NCBI RefSeq assembly: GCF_001468085.1
Contig: NZ_LNZB01000004.1
Location: 21,511 to 85,510 of the forward strand
Source of the DNA: Legionella waltersii
Lineage (GTDB): Bacteria > Pseudomonadota > Gammaproteobacteria > Legionellales > Legionellaceae
Length of the DNA: 64,000 nt
Reading direction: 5' to 3'
The stretch's first letter is position 1; each line of letters starts with the position of its first letter. Positions 48,013 to 57,009 of this stretch are shown here, one piece after another. Both the position numbers and the translations under genes were made by a program. A model generated the notes under the pieces. The model saw nothing but the letters and a program-made list of their open reading frames with translations. It was not told the origin of the DNA and searched no databases.

Positions 48013-49122
48013 ATGGCTGTCGATTTTCAAAAACTACCTCATCCCGGAATTCAATCATTAATCCCTTATAAACCAGGAAAATCGATAGAAGAACTCGCAA
48101 GGGAGAAAGGATTAAGTAAAATTATCAAATTGGCTAGCAATGAAAACCCGCTAGGCTGCAGCCCATTAGCTCTCGAGGCGGTACAATCGATAAGCTCGCA
48201 AACAATCGCTACTTATCCATCCCCAATAAACCACACGCTAATGGATAAACTGGCTGCTAAATTAAACATTAAAACAGACCAGCTATTTTTAAGTAATGGA
48301 TCGGATTACTTATTTAATGTGGTACTCACTTGTTTTGCATTGCACAGGAATAAGAACATTGTTACGCATGACTTTGCTTTCAGCACCTATGAAATTCAGG
48401 CTAATTCACTGCAAATCCCAGTAATCCATGTGCCCATAGAAAAAAACTGGGTGGTTAATACTCGAAAGATTGCTCAAGCATGTACAGAAGACACTTCAAT
48501 GGTTTGTCTTGCAAACCCCAATAACCCAACTGGATTACCCATTCACGAAAAGGATATTAAACATCTATTAAAAACGATTCCCGAGTCCACCTTACTGGTT
48601 CTTGATGAAGCTTATTATGAATTTGCCGCAGACACTCTTAATTACAACAGCATCAATTGGTTGGAAGAGCACCCGAACCTGATTATTACGCGTACATTTT
48701 CTAAAATCTATGGCATGGCGGGTTTGCGCTTAGGATATGCTATAGCTCATCCCACTATAATTAGCATTCTGCGTAGATTCCAGCTTCCTTTTATAGTCAA
48801 TCAATTAGCAATGGCTGCAGCGCAAGCAGCAATTGAGGATGAGCAATTTATTCAAGCCAGTTTAGAATCCAATGCAAAAGGCATGGAGCAAGTAAAAGAA
48901 GGGTTCCAGCAGTTACAAATCGATTACTTACCCTCTGCTTGTAATTTTCTTACTTTTGACTGTAAAAAAGACAGCACTGATTTATACCAATACTTGCTGA
49001 ATAGAGGAATCATTGTGAGACCCCTACATGCGTATAAAATGAACAATTATATTCGAGTAACTATTGGAACAGCCGAACAAAACTCTTTCTTTTTATCGGC
49101 TTTAAATGACTACTATTCATAA
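48013..49122 (+). CDS. hisC: Histidinol-phosphate aminotransferase
   Basis: PLP-dependent class I/II aminotransferase of histidine synthesis (imidazole acetol phosphate plus Glu); HisC-like enzymes can also act on phenylpyruvate or prephenate. The 369 residues are full length. Motifs: PYKPGKSIEEL, KLASNENPLG, LANPNNPTGLP, LLVLDEAYYEF, and the Lys lid TRTFSKIYGMAGLRLGY (Lys about 232). GGAG precedes ATG by five bases. The next gene, phhB, starts 15 bases later; pairing with pterin metabolism hints that this copy could serve phenylalanine/tyrosine transamination. No other his gene is nearby. Confidence 0.93.
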   Translation: MAVDFQKLPHPGIQSLIPYKPGKSIEELAREKGLSKIIKLASNENPLGCSPLALEAVQSISSQTIATYPSPINHTLMDKLAAKLNIKTDQLFLSNGSDYLFNVVLTCFALHRNKNIVTHDFAFSTYEIQANSLQIPVIHVPIEKNWVVNTRKIAQACTEDTSMVCLANPNNPTGLPIHEKDIKHLLKTIPESTLLVLDEAYYEFAADTLNYNSINWLEEHPNLIITRTFSKIYGMAGLRLGYAIAHPTIISILRRFQLPFIVNQLAMAAAQAAIEDEQFIQASLESNAKGMEQVKEGFQQLQIDYLPSACNFLTFDCKKDSTDLYQYLLNRGIIVRPLHAYKMNNYIRVTIGTAEQNSFFLSALNDYYS

Positions 49123-49137
49123 CGGATAAGGATTACT

Positions 49138-49476
49138 ATGACCAGTGATTTGAGCAGCAAACATTGTGAAGCCTGTGAAGGTATCGGTAAAGCACTCAAT
49201 GCAGAGCAAGTGCACAACTTAATGCCCCAATTAAATAAACAATGGCAAACCAGTGAAGATTGTAAATGGATAAAAAGGAATTTTTCATTTAATAATTTCT
49301 ACGAAACCATGGCTTTTGTCAATGCCATCGCCTGGATAGCCAATGTTGAAAACCACCACCCTGATCTAGAGATTGGCTATAACTACTGCCGAATACAGTT
49401 TTATACGCATGCGTTAAATGGGTTAACGCATAATGACTTCATTTGTGCAGCTAAAATTGATAAGTTGCTGGTTTAA
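49138..49476 (+). CDS. phhB: Pterin-4a-carbinolamine dehydratase
   Basis: Recycles the pterin cofactor of phenylalanine hydroxylase and also occurs in species where it serves other pterin reactions. The 112 residues fit the family. The signature [EKH]-x-HHP-D is ENHHPDLEIGYNYCRIQFYTHALNGLTHNDFICA, with the catalytic His pair in NHHP and the third His in FYTHA. It lies directly after hisC and is probably co-transcribed. phhA is not in the window. Confidence 0.95.
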   Translation: MTSDLSSKHCEACEGIGKALNAEQVHNLMPQLNKQWQTSEDCKWIKRNFSFNNFYETMAFVNAIAWIANVENHHPDLEIGYNYCRIQFYTHALNGLTHNDFICAAKIDKLLV

Positions 49477-49532
49477 AGACGCACAGGACTCCACTTCTTA
49501 CTCAATAAAGGGGTTGATTTATCCGCTTGCTT

Positions 49533-49572
49533 ACGTGCGGCTCGGTATGCTCAGCGCTATCCGAGCTGCCAC
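49533..49572. terminator. Imperfect GC-rich hairpin between convergent phhB and secF
   Basis: GCGGCTCGGTATGC and GCTATCCGAGCTGC can pair over about 11 of 14 positions around a short loop. It is GC-rich in an AT-rich gap and lies between two convergent genes. No T-run follows, so it may be a REP-like remnant instead. Confidence 0.35.
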
Positions 49573-49597
49573 TACGTACGCAGCTCAGATCTTAGTG

Positions 49598-50515
49598 TTA
49601 AGGTCTATCGTCCAGTTCTTTGCGCTGGCTTGGTAAAAAGTCCTTTCTATCTAATCCCATTGCAACAGCTAATGCACCTGCAACGTATATTGATGAATAA
49701 GTTCCAATTAAGATACCGATAATCAGTGCCAATGAAAAACCATGTATAGTCTCTCCACCATAAACATATAAGGCGACAACCACGAACAACGTGAGCAATG
49801 AAGTCATAATCGTTCGAGACAGAGTTTGGTTGATTGAAATATTCATGATTTCTAAAGGAGTTGTTCGCCTTATTTTCACGAAATTTTCTCGGACACGATC
49901 AAATACAACGATAGTGTCGTTTAATGAGTAGCCAATTACAGCCAATAAACCTGCTAAAGCTTTTAGGTCAAATTCAATACCGAAGAAAGCAAAAATCCCA
50001 AGAATTAATACCGGGTCATGAACAAGAGCTACTGCTGAACTGACTGCAAGTCGGTATTCAAATCGCATTGCAATGTAAATCATTGTAGCTAACAAAGAGA
50101 CTACAATTGCTAGAGCCCCTTTTGTTGCAAGCTCTTGCCCCACTTGAGGTCCTACAAACTCTACCCTTTGTTTCATTGCACCAGGCAAACTCGCCATCGC
50201 TTGATCCACCAGCACACTTTGCTCTTTACCAGCATGAGGAGCTATGCTAATTAGAACGTCTTTTGAAGTTCCGTAGCTAACAACTTGAGCCTCTTTAAAA
50301 CCTGCTTTACTCAAACTCTCACGGATCAATGGCAAATCAGCTGCTGTTGGGTAAGTCACTTCGATTTGAGTACCGCCTGTAAAATCAAGCCCCCATTTCA
50401 ATCCATTCACCGCTAATGCAGCAATGGAAACGACGAAGATTAAAATGGAAAACGCCGCTGTCCAGCGACGCGCTCCCATAAAGTCCACTTTTGAATTTGG
50501 ATTAAAAAATTCCAT
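49598..50515 (-). CDS. secF: Protein translocase subunit SecF
   Basis: Inner-membrane RND-type factor that, with SecD, uses proton-motive force to complete Sec-dependent export. The 305 residues have six membrane segments, the N-terminal GLKWGLDFTGGTQIEVTYP (D1 motif) and the conserved C-terminal block around YSLNDTIVVFDRVREN, plus NQTLSRTIMTSLLTLF. The gene follows secD by 12 bases. Confidence 0.98.
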   Translation of the reverse strand: MEFFNPNSKVDFMGARRWTAAFSILIFVVSIAALAVNGLKWGLDFTGGTQIEVTYPTAADLPLIRESLSKAGFKEAQVVSYGTSKDVLISIAPHAGKEQSVLVDQAMASLPGAMKQRVEFVGPQVGQELATKGALAIVVSLLATMIYIAMRFEYRLAVSSAVALVHDPVLILGIFAFFGIEFDLKALAGLLAVIGYSLNDTIVVFDRVRENFVKIRRTTPLEIMNISINQTLSRTIMTSLLTLFVVVALYVYGGETIHGFSLALIIGILIGTYSSIYVAGALAVAMGLDRKDFLPSQRKELDDRP

Positions 50516-50527
50516 CTGAGCCTCTTC

Positions 50528-52384
50528 TTAAATACCTATTGATAGTTTCTTCACAGTACGACCACCGTAATACCAATTCACAATGCCTCTAGTATAGGTA
50601 ATACCAGTTAACATGGAGGTTAGGAGTCCTAAGGACAAAGTCACAGCAAATCCACGAACCGGTCCAGTACCAATCGCAAATAAAATAATAGCGACTATCA
50701 AAGTGGTTATGTTCGCATCTAATATCGTTGAAAATGCACGCTCATAGCCTGCATGTATAGCAGCTTGAGGTGAAATTCCATGTCGGAGCTCTTCCCTAAT
50801 CCGCTCATAGATCAACACATTAGCATCAACAGCCATTCCAACCGTTAATACTATCCCCGCAATGCCCGGTAAAGTTAGTGTTGCATCAATTATCGACAAC
50901 AATGCGCAGAGGAGCACTAAGTTCAACATCAACGCAATATCAGCGATTAAACCAAAGAAGTTATAATAAACAAGCATAAGAACTAAAATGAGTCCCATAC
51001 CTACTTCAAGAGAAACAACGCCTCTATGAATATTCTCCTTCCCTAAAGTAGGTCCAACTGTTCTTTCTTCAATTGGATAAATTGCTGCGGGTAATGCCCC
51101 AGCCCTCAATAATAAAGCAAGATTACTTGCTTCTTTGTTGTCAGAAAGTCCTGTAATTTGGAAATTACTACCCAATGCGTTTTGGATTACTGGAGCACTA
51201 ATGACTCTTTCTTCTCGATGAGTGATGCGCTTTTCAACTCCATTAACCACTTGAGTTGCTGTTTTAGTCTCAACGTAAACGATTGCCATTCGCTTACCAA
51301 TATTTTCACGCGTGATTTTGGTGAACAAACTTTCTCCACCACCACCTAATTGGATTTGGACTGATGGACTCGCTGTTTGCTGATCAAAACTTGAAACTGC
51401 CGAAGTGATCGAATCGCCACTTAAAACGACTTGTCTTTTTAATAGTATGGGATGACCATCCATCATGTACAATTTATCGCTTACAGGAACAACTCCAGTT
51501 TGTTTCGCTATCACTGCATCATTGTCTTGATCAACCAGATAAAATTGCAAGGTTGCTGTACCACCAAGAATTTGTTTTGCACGAGCCGCATCCTGAATAC
51601 CAGGCAAATCCACTGCAACACGTGTAGCACCTTGTTGTTGAACAACGGCTTCACCTACTCCCAGCTCATTGACCCTATTCCTTAAAATACTCATTGTTTG
51701 TTCAATGGTATTTTGGCGAATGGTGTTTAATTCAGCAGGAGAAATCGAACTTAAAACGGAGTTATTGGCTTTGGCTTTAACAAAAACAACACCAGGAACT
51801 TTTTGTCTTAAGTCAACTAATGCGTTTTCCATTGACTCTGGATCTTTGAAACGCAACTCAACCCCTTTGTCCGCCAAATAACGAATTCCTGAATAGCGTA
51901 TCCCTGATTCACGTAATTCTTGCCCTATATTTTTCATTATTCCTTCATAACGGCGGGCTATGACACTCTCCACATCAACCTCTAGAAGAAAATGAACCCC
52001 ACCTCGCAAATCCAATCCTTGTTTCATTGGCGCGGCATGAATTACATCTAACCAATGGGGAGTTGAGGGAGCTAAGTTTAAAGCAACGGTATATTGACTA
52101 TCTAATTTATTTCTAATCACGTCCCTTGCTTGCAACTGTGTATCTGTTGAGGAAAATACCACCTCTACTTCGTCGTTTTCTACAACAGCGGATTTATAAT
52201 CTAATTTTGCATCGTGTAAAATGCTCTCAATTTTGGTTTTGAGTTCCTCTTTATCTTCATCTTCTTGACTAGATACTTGAACAACAGGGTTTTCCGTATA
52301 CACATTGGGTATGGCATAAATAAACCCAATGACTGCTATGAATATCAGCATCAGGTTTTTCCAGAGAGGGTATTTATTCTGCAT
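50528..52384 (-). CDS. secD: Protein translocase subunit SecD
   Basis: The 618-residue partner of SecF. An N-terminal membrane helix is followed by a large periplasmic part (GLDLRGGVHFLLEVDVE; SILRNRVNELGVGEAVVQQQG) and a C-terminal six-helix block with AGIVLTVGMAVDANVLIYERIREE and LDANITTLIVAIILF. It belongs to the yajC-secD-secF operon, 21 bases after yajC. Confidence 0.98.
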   Translation of the reverse strand: MQNKYPLWKNLMLIFIAVIGFIYAIPNVYTENPVVQVSSQEDEDKEELKTKIESILHDAKLDYKSAVVENDEVEVVFSSTDTQLQARDVIRNKLDSQYTVALNLAPSTPHWLDVIHAAPMKQGLDLRGGVHFLLEVDVESVIARRYEGIMKNIGQELRESGIRYSGIRYLADKGVELRFKDPESMENALVDLRQKVPGVVFVKAKANNSVLSSISPAELNTIRQNTIEQTMSILRNRVNELGVGEAVVQQQGATRVAVDLPGIQDAARAKQILGGTATLQFYLVDQDNDAVIAKQTGVVPVSDKLYMMDGHPILLKRQVVLSGDSITSAVSSFDQQTASPSVQIQLGGGGESLFTKITRENIGKRMAIVYVETKTATQVVNGVEKRITHREERVISAPVIQNALGSNFQITGLSDNKEASNLALLLRAGALPAAIYPIEERTVGPTLGKENIHRGVVSLEVGMGLILVLMLVYYNFFGLIADIALMLNLVLLCALLSIIDATLTLPGIAGIVLTVGMAVDANVLIYERIREELRHGISPQAAIHAGYERAFSTILDANITTLIVAIILFAIGTGPVRGFAVTLSLGLLTSMLTGITYTRGIVNWYYGGRTVKKLSIGI

Positions 52385-52405
52385 TTCCTTTTCCCTATGA
52401 CAAAC

Positions 52406-52741
52406 TTATAGCGATTTTAAAGTACCTTTTGGTAATACTGCAGTTACAGCACCCTTTTGCAAGCTGAATTCAATTCCTTCAGCTGGGCTCACTTTAATAA
52501 ACTGCTCATCCATACTAACAACTTTTGCAAGTATTCCTCCAGTTGTCACGATTTCATCGCCCTTTTTTAAACGAGTTAGCAACTCCCTATGTTCTTTAGC
52601 TCTTTTATTTTGTGGTCGAATGAGCATAAAATAAAACAACACAAAAATTGCAACTATCATTACTAGAGAAAAAGTCCCATCATTTTGTCCGGCGGGTGCC
52701 CCTCCTGCAGCGGCAAAGGCATTGTTAATAAAAAAGCTCAT
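52406..52741 (-). CDS. yajC: Preprotein translocase accessory subunit YajC
   Basis: A 111-residue single-span membrane protein: hydrophobic residues 25-43, then RPQNKRAKEHRELLTRLKKGDEIVTTGGILAKV, the family hallmark. It binds SecDF. In the standard order tgt-yajC-secD-secF the preceding gene is tgt; here it is the degenerate Tgt-like gene 164 bases upstream. Confidence 0.97.
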   Translation of the reverse strand: MSFFINNAFAAAGGAPAGQNDGTFSLVMIVAIFVLFYFMLIRPQNKRAKEHRELLTRLKKGDEIVTTGGILAKVVSMDEQFIKVSPAEGIEFSLQKGAVTAVLPKGTLKSL

Positions 52742-52905
52742 AAAAACTCCTTACTCTGAAAATCAGGGCGACATTCAACAAGCCCAGTTATTTTACATCG
52801 AACCTAAATTTGGCAGTTGAAACTACTGCTAAATTTGGGTTGATTACCAGCGACACATCATATAGGGAATTGAGCTTAAGGTAAATGTATAGCTGTCTAG
52901 AAGAC

Positions 52906-53745
52906 TTATAATTTTGCTGACTGAATATAACTAATATTATGCTGAATCAAAAATCGCTGACATAAAAGTGGTGTATTACGAAGAAGATGATGCAAATAAG
53001 CTCTTGTAAAGTGCTGTGAGCAAGTTAAGCACTGGCAGTTTTCCGATATGGTTGTAAAGTTCATGCTCTGCATCGGGGAGTTTAAATCGACTAAATCTTG
53101 ATTAGAATACACGTAGCCATTCATCGCATTATTTGCTGGAATATCTGATTCAATAAGTATTTGGTCATAATCCTGCAATGCTCTGATTAATTCTAAATTT
53201 ATTCTACCAAACAAGTAACATGGCCTATCTGAAGTTTGGGCTATTTTTTTCTGAATGGTTTTGAGATCTTCTTGCTCTGTGACGTGATAATAACTTCCAG
53301 GTGAATGGATTAATGGGTTGGTGCACAACTCTTCTTCAGCGAAAAACGGCAGAATAGAGTTATCCCACTGATTCAGCAGTTCTGGACAGACAGCCATAAT
53401 CTTTTTGGGAAGAAGTGCTGCTTTTGGTTTTAACTGATGAATTAACTCCAAAAGCTCCGTATAAGTAAATTGCAACTTACTCCCATCATAAGAGGAAATA
53501 ACTGTGAATATTCCTTCACGATTTGCTATTACATCGCCGCAATTGAGTATGATGTCACCTGACCAACCAAGATACTGGTTTAAATTTGGAATTGCCTTCA
53601 GAACAGAAATACCAGGTTTCACCATAAGCAACACGAGCTTAACTGCAAGAGTGTTTACACCCACTTCTGACCAATTTTCACCCGTTAGGCACATCCCTGC
53701 ATTGGTGTTTAAAACGGGTATAAATTTTTGATTTAGTTTCAACAT
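52906..53745 (-). CDS. Degenerate queuine tRNA-ribosyltransferase-like protein
   Basis: A 279-residue relative of Tgt (normally about 375) in exactly the tgt position between queA and yajC. Aligned by eye with bacterial Tgt, residues 8-72 correspond to FMPVGTYGTVKAMTPEEV...GPILTDSGG. The zinc site is complete: C237, C239, C242 (CQCLTC) and H269, with HFTRAYLHHLLR between. The two catalytic Asp are gone: ILTDSGG reads IILNCGD (Asn68), and the nucleophile Asp of DCVMPTRNARNG becomes Glu199. About 100 residues of the middle barrel are missing, yet the frame is open. Possibly a non-catalytic Tgt-like protein, as eukaryotic QTRT2 is to QTRT1, or a decaying gene under relaxed selection. A full Tgt may exist elsewhere. 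Confidence 0.85.
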   Translation of the reverse strand: MLKLNQKFIPVLNTNAGMCLTGENWSEVGVNTLAVKLVLLMVKPGISVLKAIPNLNQYLGWSGDIILNCGDVIANREGIFTVISSYDGSKLQFTYTELLELIHQLKPKAALLPKKIMAVCPELLNQWDNSILPFFAEEELCTNPLIHSPGSYYHVTEQEDLKTIQKKIAQTSDRPCYLFGRINLELIRALQDYDQILIESDIPANNAMNGYVYSNQDLVDLNSPMQSMNFTTISENCQCLTCSQHFTRAYLHHLLRNTPLLCQRFLIQHNISYIQSAKL

Positions 53746-53814
53746 GTATTTCTCTCATGATTCAGAAGCTCAAAATAAGCTTTTCTCCCCTGAAACGAAA
53801 GGGAAGCACTTGTT

Positions 53815-54828
53815 CTATAAAAGTAGACTTGTGTCTCCATAACTAAAAAAGCGATATTTTTTATCAATCGCCTCTTGATAAAGATCCATCGCTTGTCGAT
53901 GTCCAATAAACGCCGAAACCAGCATCAACAAGGTAGACTCTGGTAAGTGAAAGTTTGTCATAAGTCCATCACAAATTCTAAATTCATAACCCGGGTAAAT
54001 AAATATGTCTGTATCTCGACTACAGGGGCATAGCTCACCTGAAACAGCAGCGCTTTCAAGACTACGCATTGCTGTAGTTCCAATAGCAATCACCCGGTTT
54101 CCTGCCTCCTTAGTCACTTTTACTGCATCACATAATTCTTGACTAATTGTAAACTGCTCACTATGCATTTTGTGATCTTGAATCTTCTCACAACGAACTG
54201 GTCGAAATGTACCCGCACCAACGTGCAAAGTGACATAGCTTACGTTTACACCTTTTACCGCTAGCTTCTCCAATACCTGATCATCAAAATGCAAACCAGC
54301 TGTTGGGGCAGCAACCGAACCATCGTATTTCGCGTACACTGTTTGATATCGGCTTTTATCGAGATTCTCATCATCCCTCGTAATGTAAGGAGGTAATGGA
54401 ATGTGACCAATCCTATTCAATAAGTCCAAAATGGGTGCACTCGATTTACAATGAAATAAATCATCCTGCCTGTCTATAACTTCTAATTCAAATCCTTGAT
54501 CTAAGTGAATCAATGATCCGGGTTTCAACGCTTTGCTGGCTTTGATATGAGCAAGAATTTTGTCTCCGTCAATTATTCTCTCAACAAGTAACTCAACTTT
54601 TCCTCCTGTGGATTTAGAGCCATATAATCGAGCGGGTATCACACGGCTATTATTCATAACCAGCAAATCACCTGAGTTTAGAAAATCAGCAATATCTTTA
54701 AATTGATGATGTCCATAGGATGATTGATGGCGATTATAGACTAATAAACGTGAATCACTGCGTTTATCCAATGGATATTGCGCAATGAGTTCTGGAGGCA
54801 AATCAAAATAAAAGTCATGGGTATTCAT
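53815..54828 (-). CDS. queA: S-adenosylmethionine:tRNA ribosyltransferase-isomerase
   Basis: Transfers ribose from SAM to preQ1 in tRNA to give epoxyqueuosine. The 337 residues fit the family: FYFDLPPELIAQYPLDKRSDSRLLV at the start, then DLLVMNNSRVIPARLYG, GSVAAPTAGLHF, YVTLHVGAGTFRPV, IAIGTTAMRSLESA, and LMTNFHLPESTLLMLVSAF. Its Tgt partner in the queuosine pathway is the unusual gene just downstream. The gap between them is 69 bases. Confidence 0.98.
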   Translation of the reverse strand: MNTHDFYFDLPPELIAQYPLDKRSDSRLLVYNRHQSSYGHHQFKDIADFLNSGDLLVMNNSRVIPARLYGSKSTGGKVELLVERIIDGDKILAHIKASKALKPGSLIHLDQGFELEVIDRQDDLFHCKSSAPILDLLNRIGHIPLPPYITRDDENLDKSRYQTVYAKYDGSVAAPTAGLHFDDQVLEKLAVKGVNVSYVTLHVGAGTFRPVRCEKIQDHKMHSEQFTISQELCDAVKVTKEAGNRVIAIGTTAMRSLESAAVSGELCPCSRDTDIFIYPGYEFRICDGLMTNFHLPESTLLMLVSAFIGHRQAMDLYQEAIDKKYRFFSYGDTSLLL

Positions 54829-54910
54829 AGAACAACCTGAAAAAAAATTACTGGCATTATACTCTACTATTGGCTACTTGATCCAACGTTTAATGGATGG
54901 ACTGAAACAG

Positions 54911-56512
54911 CTATCTTTTAGTATTAGTTAAGTCAGGGTCTGCTGAAGGGGTTGGACTATTTTCATCGGTCTGGGCAGACTTTTTGGGTGTAAAAAATCG
55001 AACTTGCTCTTGTTCAGTGCTATTTTTAACAGGAGCGCTTGCTGCAGCAACTTGTGATTGCGTTTGACTAGATGGGCTGCCAGTACTAGCCTGCTTGTTT
55101 ATTGTAACAGTTTCACTCGCTTGCTGAGACTTTATCTGGACAACGGGGCTCCTAAATACCAAGCCATTTGCTGTTACTTGGATCGCTTCATTTGGTTTGT
55201 ACACTAAGGTAGTGCTTTTTGATGTAGTTGGATCGACATCGGTAAATAAAACGTTTACACTGTCGGGATCCATACCCACTTTATTGCTAAATTCAATTTG
55301 TTGCTCGCGGATTGCGCCAGTTCCAAATCGCATAACGGCTTTATCACTGGCAATAATTGTGGTACTTATCCCTGATTTAGCAAATTCTTTGGCTAATTTA
55401 TGCGCGAAACTACTGTCGGTTGATCCCTCACTTTTTGCACCATAACAGATGCTTAAAACGATTGTTATATGACTGCCCTTTTTCAACCCTGCTTCTTTAG
55501 CAAAGCTAACTATTTCTGCTGGACCTCTACTAATCTGTTCGCTGAACTCATCAGTAACATAATTTCCTGAGATTTCTTCCGTATCTGGGCTTGAATGCCC
55601 AGTGATCACCAAGAGCCCGTTATTGCCTATGTGCCTGGATAAAACTCGTGAAGCTTCAGTTCGATTTCCTTGTGATCTTACAACAACAAAGGGGGCTGTC
55701 TGTAAAGCCGATGCTATAGCTAGCCCAGTATGACCATCCCCTGGATTTGTTACATTTTCTGCATTTGTTTCTATGTAGGATTCAACCTGATCAGGTGTAA
55801 AAGCAGCTTTCTCCATATCAAGAGATTGTAAGCTTAATACCGCCCTAAGATCAGGAGCTGATTCATTATCTTTCTTAAATTGCTCCCATCGTTGGTACCC
55901 CACAAAATTTGGAAGATGATCTTTTAATACTTTTTCGAGAAAATGATTTCCTCTGCCTTTGAGAGAATAGGGAATTAACACATTTTTCGAAGGCGTTGAG
56001 TCAGAAGAAAAGTAAGTCAAACAAAAGTAGCCCTGTTGCGAGGCTTGGCGAACAACAAAGGGGATGCTTGGATTATCAGTTAAAAATTTTTCAGCGGTTG
56101 TTCTGTCATAGTCTAGGTGAAAGACTTCTCCAGATGCTTCGGGAATAATTCGTAGAAGGTTTTCTTTCACTTTTTCAAAGCATCTAGCTTGCACTATTAC
56201 TTCAAGAGATTTATTTATTTGACGCATCCCAGTTTGAGACTGCTCCCAGAAAGTAAACTCCTCTTGGTCTGAAGTAGGGTATTTAACCAATACATTGCTT
56301 GATGCCTTTGAGTTAGAAAAAAAGTAAGTTATACAGAAGTACCCTTCTTGGGCAGATTCTCTGAGAACAAAGGGAGTATCTGGATGTTTTTTTAAATATT
56401 TTTCGGCTTTACTACGGTCAAAACCCTCTTGAAATACCGCATCTGGAATTTTTGGTACAATTCCCTTAATTTTGGTTTTTAATCCATTAAAATGTTCAGT
56501 TTTATCGCGCAT
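54911..56512 (-). CDS. Double SH2-like protein with caspase/C80-like C-terminal domain
   Basis: A 533-residue protein; ATG 56512 is taken over a GTG four codons upstream. Residues about 20-85 and 124-190 are two similar modules. Each has a D-R-x-x-A-E-K-x-L helix, then PFVLRESAQEGYFCITYF or PFVVRQASQQGYFCLTYF, then SxNVL-V/I-x-Y. FVLRES resembles the SH2 FLVRES motif; Arg51 and Arg155 would bind phosphotyrosine. The region from about 270 reads PFVVVRSQGNR, LLVITGHSSPDTEE (His306), ITIVLSICYGAKSEG (Cys356), then a helix and STTIIASD: a His/Cys dyad in the order of caspase-like folds (C80, C11, CHAT). The last 75 residues are Gln/Ser/Thr-rich. No signal peptide. Probable translocated effector that reads host phosphotyrosine; the protease role is inference. 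Confidence 0.8.
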   Translation of the reverse strand: MRDKTEHFNGLKTKIKGIVPKIPDAVFQEGFDRSKAEKYLKKHPDTPFVLRESAQEGYFCITYFFSNSKASSNVLVKYPTSDQEEFTFWEQSQTGMRQINKSLEVIVQARCFEKVKENLLRIIPEASGEVFHLDYDRTTAEKFLTDNPSIPFVVRQASQQGYFCLTYFSSDSTPSKNVLIPYSLKGRGNHFLEKVLKDHLPNFVGYQRWEQFKKDNESAPDLRAVLSLQSLDMEKAAFTPDQVESYIETNAENVTNPGDGHTGLAIASALQTAPFVVVRSQGNRTEASRVLSRHIGNNGLLVITGHSSPDTEEISGNYVTDEFSEQISRGPAEIVSFAKEAGLKKGSHITIVLSICYGAKSEGSTDSSFAHKLAKEFAKSGISTTIIASDKAVMRFGTGAIREQQIEFSNKVGMDPDSVNVLFTDVDPTTSKSTTLVYKPNEAIQVTANGLVFRSPVVQIKSQQASETVTINKQASTGSPSSQTQSQVAAASAPVKNSTEQEQVRFFTPKKSAQTDENSPTPSADPDLTNTKR

Positions 56513-56577
56513 AACGTTAAACACATAGGTAGCATATTATACATTATAGGCGATTTAAAAACATAGTAGTTCGTAGC

Positions 56578-56985
56578 TCATACCATGAGCAACAAATAGG
56601 AAATGATAAGGATGAGCGTGCTGGTCAGGTAAGGATATTTATAGGCTTTGTGATTTCGTCTACGATGAATCCAATCCATAATATGAACCGGTACTACGGA
56701 TAGGAAGGTTAACAACACAACCAATGCTAAGCTGGTTGCATACTGATGAGCAGGAATTAGTTTGACTAAAATCATGAGTATTTTTTGCAATACTTCACGA
56801 ATATAAATAATGACCCACAAAAACTCCATATTAAAACTGTATATTAACCAAGATCCAGCTGCCAAGGGTAAAATTAATTTAGCCCCTTTAATGGCGAAAA
56901 TGCGTTTAATAGTTCGAATAAATTCCTGCGAAAAGAAAACAAAAATGGCCGCTAAGCAGATCAGCAAAGCTAGTGTTGCTTCCAT
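56578..56985 (-). CDS. Small hypothetical integral membrane protein
   Basis: A 135-residue protein with about four hydrophobic segments (3-20, 35-60, 85-105, 118-134), separated by short charged loops such as RRRNHKAYKYPY. I do not recognise a family. It lies downstream of uup on the same strand with a 24-base gap after that gene's start side, and could be co-transcribed with the SH2 protein gene (53 bases further on). An operon role is not evident. Confidence 0.7.
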   Translation of the reverse strand: MEATLALLICLAAIFVFFSQEFIRTIKRIFAIKGAKLILPLAAGSWLIYSFNMEFLWVIIYIREVLQKILMILVKLIPAHQYATSLALVVLLTFLSVVPVHIMDWIHRRRNHKAYKYPYLTSTLILIISYLLLMV

Positions 56986-57009
56986 TATTAATCCTTAGTT
57001 CCCATAGAG

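Noticed and set aside
52906..53745. Calling the Tgt-like gene a pseudogene
   Set aside because: The frame is uninterrupted and all four zinc ligands and the RAYLHHL segment are kept, which is not expected of neutral decay; left as a divergent CDS.
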